The notes beneath the pieces were generated by a model that saw nothing but the letters and a program-made list of their open reading frames with translations, searched no databases and was not told where the DNA came from. A program made the translations under genes and the position numbers. From positions 26,074,412 to 26,138,411 of the forward strand of contig CM053246.1 of the NCBI GenBank assembly GCA_028583405.1: a stretch of DNA of 64,000 bases, given 5' to 3'. Shown piece after piece: positions 30,774-40,559 of the stretch (position 1 is the first letter of the stretch; every line of letters begins with the position of its first letter). This DNA comes from Pogonophryne albipinna (taxonomy: Eukaryota > Chordata > Actinopteri > Perciformes > Artedidraconidae).

Positions 30774-30990
30774 CGAAGCGAGAAGAGGTGCTTATTTTGA
30801 ATGACGCTGCGTCGTAGCGCAAGCTACTTAAAGGGTGGGTGGATTCCCTGACGTTGACGACAAGATCACCAGCCAGGATTGGCGTAATGAGATTGATGCT
30901 TCTGTTTGCATACGCGTTGAGGCGCATCCCATAGTGAGACATCTCACTTCATGTTACTCTGAGAACTGGGGTTACGTAAGTAACCTATAG
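30774..30990 (-). repeat. DIRS right inverted terminal repeat
   Basis: Most of it (30774-30940) is the reverse complement of the left terminal repeat. The terminal 57 bases (30934-30990) are specific to the right end and are complementary to 30695-30751. It ends with TTACGTAAGTAACCTATAG. Confidence 0.88.
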
Positions 30991-31095
30991 GTTTTAATTA
31001 GGTCAACTAAAATATGCGTCACATCCTGCTACGGTCCCGCGCGAGCGCCTTTTCTTGGAGGCGAATAACCTGACCCCCGGCTCGATGAGCGAACT

Positions 31096-31300
31096 ATGGA
31101 TAAATCAAAGAAAAGTACCGGAGGAACACAGGATTTAATTATGTGTGGACAGAGTTATATGCTTTCACAGCAAACGATGCTGGTTTACCGGTATGTTTTA
31201 TATGTAGAGAGAAGTTGTCAACGGTGGTGCAGCCTTTACGTATCGAGGAACAACAAGGGAGAGGAAGACAGCTGACGATCTTCAGTCATAATTCAATGGG
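31096..31300 (+). pseudogene. hAT transposase N-terminal remnant (BED-finger like)
   Basis: An ATG at 31096 opens a lysine/serine-rich start (MDKSKKS). The continuation with BED-finger character (WTELYAFTANDAGLPVCFIC, then REKL) is in another frame, from about 31145. This implies a frameshift near 31140. Only the first CxxC pair of the zinc finger can be seen; the matching His pair and the catalytic RNase H-like domain are absent. It belongs to the hAT element that encloses the DIRS insertion. Confidence 0.5.
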
Positions 31301-32039
31301 GTATGTAATTTATTTCAGAAAACACTTTTTGTTATATTCCATGGAATGCTCTTAACGTCCCGATAGCAATGAATATATTAAATGCTTTGACAATAAATAC
31401 ATACAAAAATTAACCTCTGGAAGCCGTAGCGCTGTAAAAAGCACGACCAATCATCTGAGCCGGCCCGGCTAAAATAACTGGATGGCCTGTCTGTCTGTCA
31501 GCCTTCCATCTGTGCACACATTTATCTCGTTCCCTCATTGGTCATGTGCGCGTTCGTGTGTGTTGGAGGAGGGACTCTGTAAGAAAGTCTGAAGGAAGAG
31601 GCATATTTTTTTTCCGGTTGTGTGCTTTCAAATTCTAGCGCACTCGAGCTGGTTTCTCCATTCTTACCTACCCTACCTTTAACTCTTTTTAGGGTGCAGC
31701 TATATGTTTTATTTATTTCAAAGTGGGCCCATTTTAATAATATTTTTTTTTCCTTCAAATGTGCAGAGGACTCCCCAAGTGCTGTGTTTAATTTATTTTA
31801 AAGTAGGCCTGTGTATTATTTTTAATTCTCCTTATAAGAGTTCTTTGTTTCTTATTAGAGGTTAACAGTTTTATATCATGTAATAAATAGCCTAATAAAT
31901 GCAAAAAACCTGTAGTTTTTGTCTGATATAACAATAAAAAACTATGAAATATGTTTTGCGGCTCCAGACAAAAACATTTTTGGAAAAAGGAGCAAAATGG
32001 CTCTTTTGGTCAAAAAGGTTGCAGACCCCTGGCCTAGGC

Positions 32040-34123
32040 TAAATGGTCAATAAGTGTCTCAGCAGGTCAATAGATCATTAAATTAAGAAATTCAATTAAA
32101 TAAAACGAAATGCATACAGAACGCAACAGCGGTACAAACTTGAAAGACAACCACTGCAACAGATTAGTAGGATTTCATCAACCATGATAGGAAATTCTGC
32201 TAATCTTCATCCAATACGGTTTGCCTCTCAGTGAAAGGGATGATGATGATTAATTTGAAGTTAATGGCCCTAATTTAGTGATGAAAAGAACCATCTGAGG
32301 TCATTATTGCATCTATGGTGGAAGAAAGCATATCCGCGGGTCCCCATGGCTATGTGACACCATCCTTCCATTCCTCTCTCTTTTCATTTTCTTATTCCCC
32401 CCTTTTTTTTGCTCCCTCTGAGGACTTCCCTGCTGCTCTGCGTATGTACACGACCTTTCTTTGGAGAGACACAGTAGGGAAAAATAGAGTCTTCAATGGA
32501 TGGTGATCAGATGTAGATCCCTCAGGAGGGGATAATTCATTCACATTGGGCAAATAAAATGGGGAAAAAATGGTAGGAAAACCATAAAAGGGAGACACTG
32601 GAAGATAGAAATAAGCCATTTACGCATAATGGTTCTCTTTGGAAAGGAAATAATGATTAGATACTATTTTAAACATATATCTTTGTAATGTGGTGCATGT
32701 GTTGATAAAAGAACTCTGCTACCTCAAAAGCTGTGGAAAGACCTGTCACCAAAAGCATCTCCTTTGTTGTCACCAATCAATTGCATGTTAATGCATTGTC
32801 GTTCGTACATTACCAACATCAGAGAACGAGTGATAGCAAGGCATCTGGGTAGAAATAAGTGGCTCGCTCCTGCAGTAAGAGAGCATTAAGATAATCCATC
32901 CTAACAAACTAATAATATGACTTAACCTGTTTAGGGAAAAAGTGCAGACAAGGAGAAACATGACATTGCAAATCTGTAACGATGTCTTAAATGTGTTTAG
33001 TACGCTAAATTAAATAATCTAATTCCACTGTAATAATATTAGGAGCAGAGATAGCGTATGTTGTCTGCTCTTTGGCAAATGCTTTCTTATTCACTGACTC
33101 AATACAAATATTGTATACATATATTTTGAGAGAAGGAAAAATGTTTTTATATATTGTATATTTCTATACAAGATAAGGTTTTTAGATTAAATGCTGGACT
33201 GCGTTATAAGAAAAAAAAATGTCCTTGAACGTTTTCATTACTAATAATCTTTCACAGAGCTCTTATTAATCTTCCTGTGACATGAGCATTAATTAATGAC
33301 CTCACATGCTGCGCTTGATAGCTGCTGGCAAAGGTTATTACTTCCGTGCCCTATAGGTGAACGTCTCTTTGTTTCCGTTTGACATAAATCATTCTGACAG
33401 TGTTAAACATGAATGAAAATAAAAGCCTCCTCCCATAATTGTGGTTTTCTAGCCTCAATGCTACATTAAGGTACATCTCGTTAACTCAAGAAGTCAAATG
33501 ATGCTGTTAGGATGTCAACATTTTCAGGGTTAGGGTTAAACTGCCTTGTTACTCTGATATTCGCCCCTTATGGGGATACAGCAGTACTGACATTGAATAG
33601 GGGTGTAAATCATGCATTTTGTAACCTGTACGGGAAAGCATAGACCTTCAAATTATTAAATATAAAATCAATGTACCTAAAGATAAGTTATGTTCACAGG
33701 ATAAGGACATTTTCCTAGCGTTGTGAAGCAGAATTCACTGAGCGTTCAATTCTTCACCCACTAATAGGGAACATGGGCTGGGATTAAACAGGTTAGTTTT
33801 ACATTAGTTCTAAGGTCAATAGCAACTGATATTATGACAAATATATTCTGATATGTGCTATCTCCAAACTTCATATCCATTTCTTAAAAGTTTCAATCAG
33901 CTATAACGGTTTACTTTATTTAAGTAAAATATAGGTCAGGATAAGAAAAGAAAAACAACCTCAGTCTCAGACATTTAACTTTACATATGATCTGAAAAAC
34001 AATGAAAACCCTCCCTTTCCTAGCTGGAGAGGACGTTGTGTCAGCAAGATGGACTTCAAAGTTTCCCAAGTGTGAGAGGAAGAGAAGAGGAAATGAAGAG
34101 ATTTTTCGGGGCTACTCTTTCTT
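32040..34123. other. Non-coding stretch with a candidate conserved element
   Basis: No supportable gene. The block at about 33235-33370 has balanced composition and clustered homeodomain-type sites (ATTAATTAAT, TTATTA) and resembles a vertebrate conserved non-coding element. This is a visual impression without alignment. A GGGTTAGGGTT run is at about 33526-33538. Confidence 0.4.
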
Positions 34124-34138
34124 ATGAAAGCTTTAGCG
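34124..34138 (+). repeat. Ngaro A1 repeat, 15-bp remnant
   Basis: ATGAAAGCTTTAGCG matches exactly the first 15 bases of the A repeats at 39630 and 40095, whose next bases are CAAGTTC. Here the sequence passes instead into the hAT terminus at 34139. This fixes the left end of the Ngaro element. Confidence 0.75.
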
Positions 34139-34275
34139 CAGGGGTGCCCACACTTTTTTGGCTGGTGAGCTACTTTTGAAATGACCAGCTCACCGAGGTC
34201 TACCAACCAAAAGTAAAATCCCAAATTGCAAGGTTGCTGAATAACACGTTTTATTTATACATGGGATAACTACAA

Positions 34276-35165
34276 TAGGGCTGCAACAAACGACTAATTT
34301 GATAATCGATTAATCTATCGATTAATGAAACGAGTAATCGACTATTCGGACTATTACTGTATGCCTTGCACAATTTCTCAAACGCTCTTATTCAGCCATC
34401 AACTTTTAGATTTAGCTTGAGGTTGTTTTAGGCATGTGGAAACTAACAATGAAGACAATAAAGATGAATACTTGATTCAAAAATACATATATTATTAAAT
34501 TAACTTAACAAATTGTTTACAAAACTAACATTGCTTTTTATTTAAATTAAATAAATAATACTTCACATCAAAAGAAACAACAGTGTTTTAAAAAATCGTA
34601 TTAAATAATCTGATGACAGAACTGTAAACAGAATAGCTGAAACTTTAACAAACTAAATAACTCGGTTACCTCTAATCGTTAACCCATGTTTGTATAATTG
34701 AGTTAACTCTGTGTGTTGCTGCTAGCATACATAACACCTGACTCGTGGAAACGTTACTCGTGGATGGGGCTACAGAGCTACTAGAAAGACAGTTGAACCC
34801 GGTGCATTTCTCCGTCTGAATGTGGAGCACTTTTGCTAAATGTTTAGACAAATTGCTCGTGTTACCACCCTTACAGTACATGCTAAACACTCTTGGCAAC
34901 GAGCATTGTCCACCTCAAGACGGGTAACATTTAACCACACCTTGGAGCGCTTCTCTCCGCCATCCCCGCCGTGTGTTGCTGCATGGAGCAGCCGCGTGTG
35001 TGTAAACTGCCCCCCCCCTCGCACACAGACGGGGGAGAGAGAGATCTCGTCTCGATTGGAAAGATCAAAAATACACCGACCATAGATGCATTTGTTTGTC
35101 TTTTTGCATATTAGAAACAAGTTGGCGACACTAAGACTGCGAGATAATGTTTGTGTAGCAATAAT
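34276..35165 (-). mobile_element. hAT transposon (B) nested inside hAT A
   Basis: The left side starts TAGGGCTGCAACAAACGACT, followed by repeated ATCGATTAAT-type text, a known fish hAT terminus (from general knowledge). A minus-strand BED-finger remnant lies inside. The right boundary is estimated from where the hAT A transposase reading breaks (about 35165). I could not find the right terminal repeat or an 8-bp duplication. Confidence 0.55.
34672..34980 (-). pseudogene. hAT B transposase N-terminal remnant
   Basis: On the minus strand, one frame gives KRSKVWLN followed by a CxxC pair (Cys codons near 34898 and 34889). A second frame gives CKGGNTSNLSKHL with His residues near 34842 and 34824. 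Together these are the two halves of a BED zinc finger, separated by a frameshift near 34880. The catalytic domain is absent. Confidence 0.6.
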
Positions 35166-35385
35166 ACATGACCTTTCTCAACTCGCTACTCGGAGGGAAG
35201 TAGCTGTCATATGTCTTGTGAACACTCCGATAATGCTTCTCCACGTTACCTTTCTTTGGCAGAGCGACGCTTGCTTTACAAATAAGGCAAATAACCTTTG
35301 AATGTGACATCACAAAAAAATATTCTTCCTTCCATTCTGGGTGGAAATGGTATGTTTTTAGCTTTTTGCTCGTTCCCGCACTCAT
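35160..35385 (-). pseudogene. hAT A transposase N-terminal remnant
   Basis: A minus-strand frame starting ATG at 35385. It has a basic, aromatic start (YHFHPEWKEEYFF), then a zinc finger with Cys33-x2-Cys36 and His51-x4-His56, then YFPPSSELR. This is the N-terminal module of a ZBED-like hAT transposase. Homology breaks after residue about 71, where hAT B is inserted. No DDE/RNase H-like domain follows. Confidence 0.65.
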
Positions 35386-35639
35386 TTTGTTGTTTGTCTC
35401 TTGTTTGTCTCTTTAACTTAATTTGAGTTTTCCGGCACTTGACTGATTTTGTATCACTTTGCATTCTGGGTTAACAGACTGGAAAGCGATAGGTCGCTTT
35501 TTCTGTCAATCAAGTAAACTCCTGAATTAAGTGGCAGGGAGGCCAACGGAGGAGGGATCAAAACCTGTTTTGTCTATTTTAACGGAAATGGATTTTTTTT
35601 TTTATGAATGACTCGCGATCTACCAGCAGGGCATTCCCA

Positions 35640-36851
35640 CAGCCCCAGGCCTCACTCTCTCTCAGCTCCGAGAGCTCTCGGACCAGGTCTCCAGCGTAGC
35701 TCCCCAGTCCGGGGCAGCAGCTCCAGGCAGCTCCCCAGAGAGACCAGGGCGAGGACGCGGCCGTAGCCGCGGAGGTAAAAAGGGCAGGAAGTCGAGCCCT
35801 CCAGGATCCCGTCCGCCTCCAAAATCCACCCCTTCCCAGGCTCGCCAGGCCGGGAGTGGCACTAACACGCCCCTCATGGAGAGTAGCGTGGCCGGCTGCA
35901 ATCCCTGGCTAGCTCCATGAGAGCTATCGATGCTCTCCTCCAGGCCGTGGAAGACTCCGTTACAGGAGCTTCAACTTCCGTTGCACTCAGAGCAGCGCTT
36001 TCTGCCTCAGTCCCGCCGGGGTTGCCGGGTCAGGGTGTTCCACGCATTCCAGCAGTAGCTCCCCCTTATTCTCTGGCTTCGGCCCTCCCAGCCCCCCATT
36101 CAGGTAGGCCTTTTATTTCCCAAGCCGCCAACATCTCCTCACGGCTTAGGTCGAAAACTCTTGAAGGGAAGGATGTTAATCTGCTTAACCTTATTCTGTC
36201 CTCCCCGGAGTGCGATAAAGCCATCGCCACAAGAGGAAATATCACCGCCGTCTTTAAGGCCGCAGACCCCAGGCTTATCAGAGATATCAGCTTAGGGCAA
36301 TTTATGGTAGCTTTCGGCATCTTCCGTGACGTTCTCTGCTCCGTCTACCCTGAGAGAAGAGTAGAATTAGATGCGTACATGGCCATTATTGGAGACATTA
36401 ACATTAGATACGGGAGATCTGTCTTCTATCAGTACCACAAAAGCTTTTCAAGCAAAGCAGCGCTCACCTTAGCAATATCCGCCTGGATTGGTCAGTGATG
36501 GACATTGAGCTGCTCGTGATGGCTATCGGCGGCCAATCTGCTATCTCATGCAACAGCTGCGGAGCACAGGGCCACATCGCTCCCCTCTGCCCCTCAGTGC
36601 CTTTCTCCGCGCCCAGAGCCTCCCACATGCAGTATGCTGGGAACGATAGACCAAGCCGTCAGGTGCAGATTAGACACAAAGATAGGATTTGTACTAGCTT
36701 TAACGAAAATGTTTGCACTCACCCTTACTGTACATTTCTTCATATCTGCAGTTCCTGCAGGGATGCACACCCGAAGTCCGTTTGCCCCAGGCGCAGCCGA
36801 AACCTCACAGTAGCTCTGCGCCAGAAACCTCGTGGTGGAAAAACATTTTGA
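35640..36851 (+). pseudogene. Ngaro Gag-like ORF, frameshifted
   Basis: Three open pieces in different frames. The first (about 35645-35915) is Ser/Pro/Gly/Arg-rich (LTLSQLREL, GRGRGRSRGGKKGRK). The second (35917-36498, 193 codons) is the alpha-helical core, from RAIDALLQAVEDSV to AISAWIGQ. The third (36495-36851, 118 codons) has a zinc knuckle of the CX2CX4HX4C type (CNSCGAQGHIAPLC), then a CCCH-like segment (NENVCTHPYCTFLHIC and a CPRR end). Frameshifts lie near 35912 and 36490. Such proteins are thought to coat element RNA. Its true start was lost with the left deletion. Confidence 0.72.
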
Positions 36852-38453
36852 AATATCACCCCTCCACTCCCATTAACATCCCTCAGCTAGCAGCTGCGCT
36901 ATCTACTCACCCAGATTCCGTGTTTGTGGACTATCTCCTGTCAGGGCTCTCCCAAGGCTTCAGGGTAGGGGTCCTCTCATCTCCCACAGTGACTTTCGTA
37001 GCAAGAAACTTACAGTCAGCCGCTAAAGAACCCAACATAGTTTCCCAGCTCATCGACAAAGAACTCCTCAAAGGATATATAATCGGTCCTTTTAGCTCCT
37101 CCCCCTTCTCAGTGTTCCGTTCAAATCCCATCGGAATAGCCACACGCAAATACTCCGAAAAAAAAAGGCAGATTTTTTATCTGTCCGCTCCCCGTTCCGG
37201 CCCATTCTGCAGCGTCAATAGTATCATCCCTTTAGATCAGTTTTCCCTTCACTATGCCTTAGTGGATTATACAATAAAGATGATCAAGTTCACAGGGCAC
37301 GGAGCTTGGCTCTCCAAAGCGGACATTACCGATGCCTTCAAAATCATCCCCATTCATCCGTCTCAGTGGAATTTGTTCGGTATTAAGTGGGAGTCCAAAC
37401 TCTATTTCGCCGTTCGCCTGACCTTCGGGTGCAGAAGCAGCCCCTGCATTTTCAACTCCTTCTCGGAAGCGCTCTGCTGGATCCTGCTGAAACATCGTCA
37501 GAATCCCCTCCGTCCTTCACCTACTGGACGACTTCCTCCTCATAGATCCGCCACAGGACAGCTCAGGGATCTCACTGGCCAAGCTTAAACACGGCTTTCA
37601 GGAGTTAGGTGTCCCTCTCTCCAAAGAGAAAACGTTAGGTCCCGACACACGCTTAGAGTTCTTAGGCATCATTCTCGACTCCATAGACATGAAGGCGTCT
37701 CTCCCCTCCGACAAATTGCAGCGCATCCGGGACATCACCAAGTCATACTGCGAGCAACAAGTCATCACAAAACAACAGTTGCTCTCCCTTCTTGGACACC
37801 TCAACTTCGCCATGCGCGTCATCCCCCAGGGGCGCTCGTTCATCTCCCGCCTCCTGGACGCAGCATCGGCGGTCGACAACCTCCATGACTGCGTTTTCTT
37901 AGACGAAGGCTGCCGCTCAGACCTACGTTTCTGGTCCCTCCTGCTCGCCCACTGGAACGGAGTTACTTTCTTTTACGATGACCTTGTGTGTTCCTCTGAC
38001 TCAATGAGGTTTTTCACGGATGCCGCCCCATCCGTGGGTTTTGGGGGTTTCTTCCAGGGAGAGTGGTTCGCAGGGTCATGGCCCCCGTCATTCCCTAATC
38101 ATGCTTCATCCTCCGCTCTGCACGAGATCTTTCCGATCGCCGTTGCATGCCACGTATGGGGTCACCTGTGGTTCCGTAAACGCATCTCGGTGCTGTGCGA
38201 CAACCAATCAGTGGTCGGAATCATCAACAAGGCGCGCTCCCAGTGCACTGACATCATGCCATTCATGAGAAGCATCACGCGGTCCTCCATAATCCACAAC
38301 TTCATAATCACAGCTCGCCACATTCCCGGTCACCTCAATGTTGTTGCTGACTCCCTCTCTCGCTTTCATTTCCAGACATTCCGGAACCTCTGCCCGGAAG
38401 CCAGCTCACAACCAGTAGGAATCCCTCCACTTCATCTCCTCTCTCTGCACTAA
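36850..38453 (+). pseudogene. Ngaro reverse transcriptase-RNase H, one frameshift
   Basis: The first part (frame open 36713-37588) carries the RT fingers and palm: RQIFYLSAPRS, the first catalytic block with ADITDAF (Asp codons at 37322 and 37331), and RLTFGCRSSPCIFNSFSEAL. A frameshift near 37500-37505 moves the second catalytic block LLDDF (about 37521-37535) into another frame, which stays open to 38453. That part holds the thumb (SKEKTLGP, LEFLGI) and RNase H: FFTDAAPS (Asp codon at 38019), LHEIFPIAVA, CDNQSVVGIIN and HIPGHLNVVADSLSR. All motifs are recognisable, so only one indel separates this from an open RT-RNase H frame. Confidence 0.82.
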
Positions 38454-38513
38454 ACGAGAGTCCCCTAGCTCGGCACCTCGAGTCTGCTAGATTCTTTATG
38501 AGAAAGGGCTTAA

Positions 38514-39170
38514 ATGCTCAAATCCTATGATTTCGCATGGAGAACGTTCGCCTTTTTCTGCCGCTCAGTAGGTGTCTCACTCAAACCTGTCCTCATCTCC
38601 ACCGTGTGTGCCTTAATGTGCTACTGCACCACTGACCGACACCTCAAACCTCAGTATATCCGGAGCCTCTTAGCAGGCATTCAATTTAATATCCGCTGCT
38701 CCGATCCTAGCTTTCCCAGCCTATTTTCAAACCCAACAGTTAAACTTATTCTTAAAGGGTTGTATAAGACGTTTCCCCCCGCTGCAGACCCGAGGCTCCC
38801 TATCACGCTCCCCGTCCTGCGTCTCATGCTGTCCACACTTAGGAAAGGATTATTCTCCCCCTATATCGACGCGCTGCTCGATGCCGTATTTTTATTAGCC
38901 TTCTATGCGTTCCTCCGACCTGGCGAATTCACCACAGCTTCCCTCACGTTCGACCCCAGTCAAGATGTCTGCCTCTCCGAGCTAGTCTTCAACGCCAACC
39001 ACTTTAGTCTCAGCCTCAAACACTCCAAATGCGGAGGAGTGCTCAAATGTGTCCGTGTTAAATGTATACCCTGCGATGCCAGGTTGTGGACCGTGTGTCC
39101 CCGTAGACTTCGGTCTTGTGGACTGTGGGTCCCCGTAGACTTCGGTCTCGTGGACTGTGGGCCACCGTAG
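38514..39170 (+). pseudogene. Ngaro tyrosine recombinase, C-terminally truncated
   Basis: A 218-codon frame. Upstream bases (about 38470-38512) encode the expected start ESARFFMRKGL in another frame, so there is a frameshift near 38512. The core-binding domain is present (SYDFAWRTFAFFC, KPQYIRSLLAGIQF), as is the first catalytic arginine, Arg135 (in YAFLRPGEF, codon at 38916). The frame then enters a 32-bp tandem repeat at 39085 and stops. The HxxR motif and the tyrosine nucleophile are missing, so it cannot be a working recombinase. Confidence 0.78.
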
Positions 39171-39180
39171 ACTTCGGTCT
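39085..39180. repeat. 32-bp minisatellite, three copies
   Basis: Units 39085-39116, 39117-39148 and 39149-39180, each ending CCGTAGACTTCGGTCT, with a few differences between copies. The unit length is not a multiple of three, so it shifts frame at each copy. It sits where the catalytic C-terminus of the Ngaro recombinase should be. Confidence 0.9.
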
Positions 39181-39459
39181 CTGTTAAAAAACAAGATCCC
39201 TGCTTTAGCAGGACGTTCGACCTTCGTGGCGGCGTAGTCAAGCCCTGCTAGCCAGGCAGGCGACCCTCAGGTCGTTTTCAGATAAGACCGGCACTGATTT
39301 CGGCAGTCAGAGTCTCAGCATGACCCGTAAGCTCCGGCAGTGATTCCGGCCTCCTGCCGCCTACATATGTTAATCTATTATTTCATCCCCAGATCACCAC
39401 AGTCACCCTACAAGGTAAGAAACTCAGTTCATCTCAGTATTCTATACTTCACTGGTTTT
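39181..39459. other. Ngaro non-coding 3' region
   Basis: About 280 bases between the minisatellite and the first B repeat. It has a small palindrome (CCTGCTTTAGCAGG, about 39198-39211). No recombinase C-terminus could be read in any frame. Confidence 0.5.
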
Positions 39460-39629
39460 GGGGATTTCATCGGAGCGGTTCTTTCCCTCCTGAATGATTA
39501 TCCTGCAAACCGGGGCCTAATCGCCAAACACCATTCCATTCTCCTGTTGTATTATCATGGCAATCATTTCATTCATATGACGTGTAACAATAAATATGTA
39601 TTCCATACATCACGTCTCTCCGGTTTGAA
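39460..39629 (+). repeat. Ngaro B1 repeat (170 bp)
   Basis: It begins GGGGATTTCATCGGAGCGG and ends CTCTCCGGTTTGAA. It is identical by eye to 39925-40094 and nearly so to 40390-40559. It precedes the first right-hand A repeat directly. Confidence 0.88.
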
Positions 39630-40094
39630 ATGAAAGCTTTAGCGCAAGTTCAATAAGGAAGACCTAACAATGAGTCACTTACATGTCACTCTATTGCTCC
39701 CTCCCCCCTCATTAAATGCGAGGGCGTCACCCCTCAGCAGCCAATTGCTGCACATGCTAAATTCCTTAAATACCTGCTCTTCCTCCCTGTCTGTTGTCAT
39801 TTCAAGTGACCACACGCAACCCGCCTCCACCCCTCTCGCCTCCCGTCTCCTCCAGGACAAAGCTAAACCTTCCTCCTTGAGACCGGTCCCACCTACTCAT
39901 CACCACCACCAGTGTCTAGACCCCGGGGATTTCATCGGAGCGGTTCTTTCCCTCCTGAATGATTATCCTGCAAACCGGGGCCTAATCGCCAAACACCATT
40001 CCATTCTCCTGTTGTATTATCATGGCAATCATTTCATTCATATGACGTGTAACAATAAATATGTATTCCATACATCACGTCTCTCCGGTTTGAA
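39630..40094 (+). repeat. Ngaro A2-B2 unit (465 bp)
   Basis: A2 is 39630-39924 (295 bp, starting ATGAAAGCTTTAGCGCAAG) and B2 is 39925-40094. The open frame inside it is an accident of the repeat and is duplicated in the next unit. Confidence 0.88.
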
Positions 40095-40559
40095 ATGAAA
40101 GCTTTAGCGCAAGTTCAATAAGGAAGACCTAACAATGAGTCACTTACATGTCACTCTATTGCTCCCTCCCCCCTCATTAAATGCGAGGGCGTCACCCCTC
40201 AGCAGCCAATTGCTGCACATGCTAAATTCCTTAAATACCTGCTCTTCCTCCCTGTCTGTTGTCATTTCAAGTGACCACACGCAACCCGCCTCCACCCCTC
40301 TCGCCTCCCGTCTCCTCCAGGACAAAGCTAAACCTTCCTCCTTGAGACCGGTCCCACCTACTCATCACCACCACCAGTGTCTAGACCCCGGGGATTTCAT
40401 CGGAGCGGTTCTTTCCCTCCTGAATGATTATCCTGCAAACCGGGGCCTAATCGCCAAACACCATTCCATTCTCCTGTTGTATTATCATGGCAATCATTTC
40501 ATTCATATGACGTGTAACAATAAATATGTATTCCATACATCACGTCTCTCTGGTTTGAA
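40095..40559 (+). repeat. Ngaro A3-B3 unit (465 bp), extra copy
   Basis: It repeats the preceding 465 bp almost exactly; the clear difference is TGGTTTGAA instead of CGGTTTGAA near the end. The standard Ngaro right end has only one A between two Bs, so this is a surplus tandem unit, probably from unequal recombination between B repeats or from cDNA joining. 40559 is the right end of the element. Confidence 0.88.

Larger units (their letters stand above)
27071..30990 (+). mobile_element. DIRS-type tyrosine-recombinase retrotransposon, RT deleted
   Basis: The element has a left inverted terminal repeat (27071-27262), Gag-like ORFs, a tyrosine recombinase ORF, an internal complementary region (30655-30751) and a right inverted terminal repeat (30774-30990). 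That is the known DIRS layout. There is no LTR and no target duplication, as expected for recombinase-mediated insertion. Flanking hAT sequence reads ...AATAAAAAG on the left and GTTTTAATTAGG on the right. RT, most of RNase H and any methyltransferase are missing; Gag is joined almost directly to the region before the recombinase. It must have been mobilised by an autonomous relative. Confidence 0.88.
26870..32031. mobile_element. hAT DNA transposon, split by a DIRS element
   Basis: The left terminus reads CAGGGGTCGGCAACCC and the right terminus ends GTTGCAGACCCCTG, giving imperfect terminal inverted repeats that start with the CAGGGGTC/GACCCCTG pair typical of hAT elements. Both ends are flanked by the identical 8-bp sequence GCCTAGGC (26862-26869 and 32032-32039), the target-duplication length of hAT transposons. 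The left arm is only about 200 bp and the right arm about 1.04 kb. Between them lies a nested DIRS element (27071-30990). Remains of a BED-finger transposase start are at 31096-31300. No transposase catalytic domain is visible, so the element was non-autonomous before or after the DIRS insertion. Confidence 0.9.
34139..35630 (-). mobile_element. hAT transposon (A) inserted in Ngaro A1, right end missing
   Basis: The left terminus CAGGGGTGCCCACACTTTTT follows CTTTAGCG (34131-34138), which would be its 8-bp target site. The sequence near 35610-35628 (CGCGATCTACCAG) looks like the sub-terminal part of this family, but the expected right terminal repeat and second CTTTAGCG are absent. Ngaro Gag sequence starts within about 20 bases. 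I infer a deletion that removed the hAT right end together with the rest of A1 and the start of Gag. It contains a minus-strand BED-finger start (to 35385) and is interrupted by a second hAT. Confidence 0.7.
34124..40559 (+). mobile_element. Ngaro-type tyrosine-recombinase retrotransposon, decayed
   Basis: The order is a left A-repeat remnant (34124-34138), nested hAT elements (34139 to about 35630), Gag-like frames, RT-RNase H, tyrosine recombinase, then right-hand split direct repeats B-A-B-A-B (39460-40559). Ngaro elements normally carry A1 on the left and B1-A2-B2 on the right, so the right side has one extra A-B unit. There is no evident target duplication, as usual for this group. Gag and RT-RNase H are frameshifted and the recombinase lacks its C-terminal catalytic residues, so it is not autonomous. 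Left host flank ends CTACTCTTTCTT and right host flank begins CTCACGTTAC. Confidence 0.85.
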
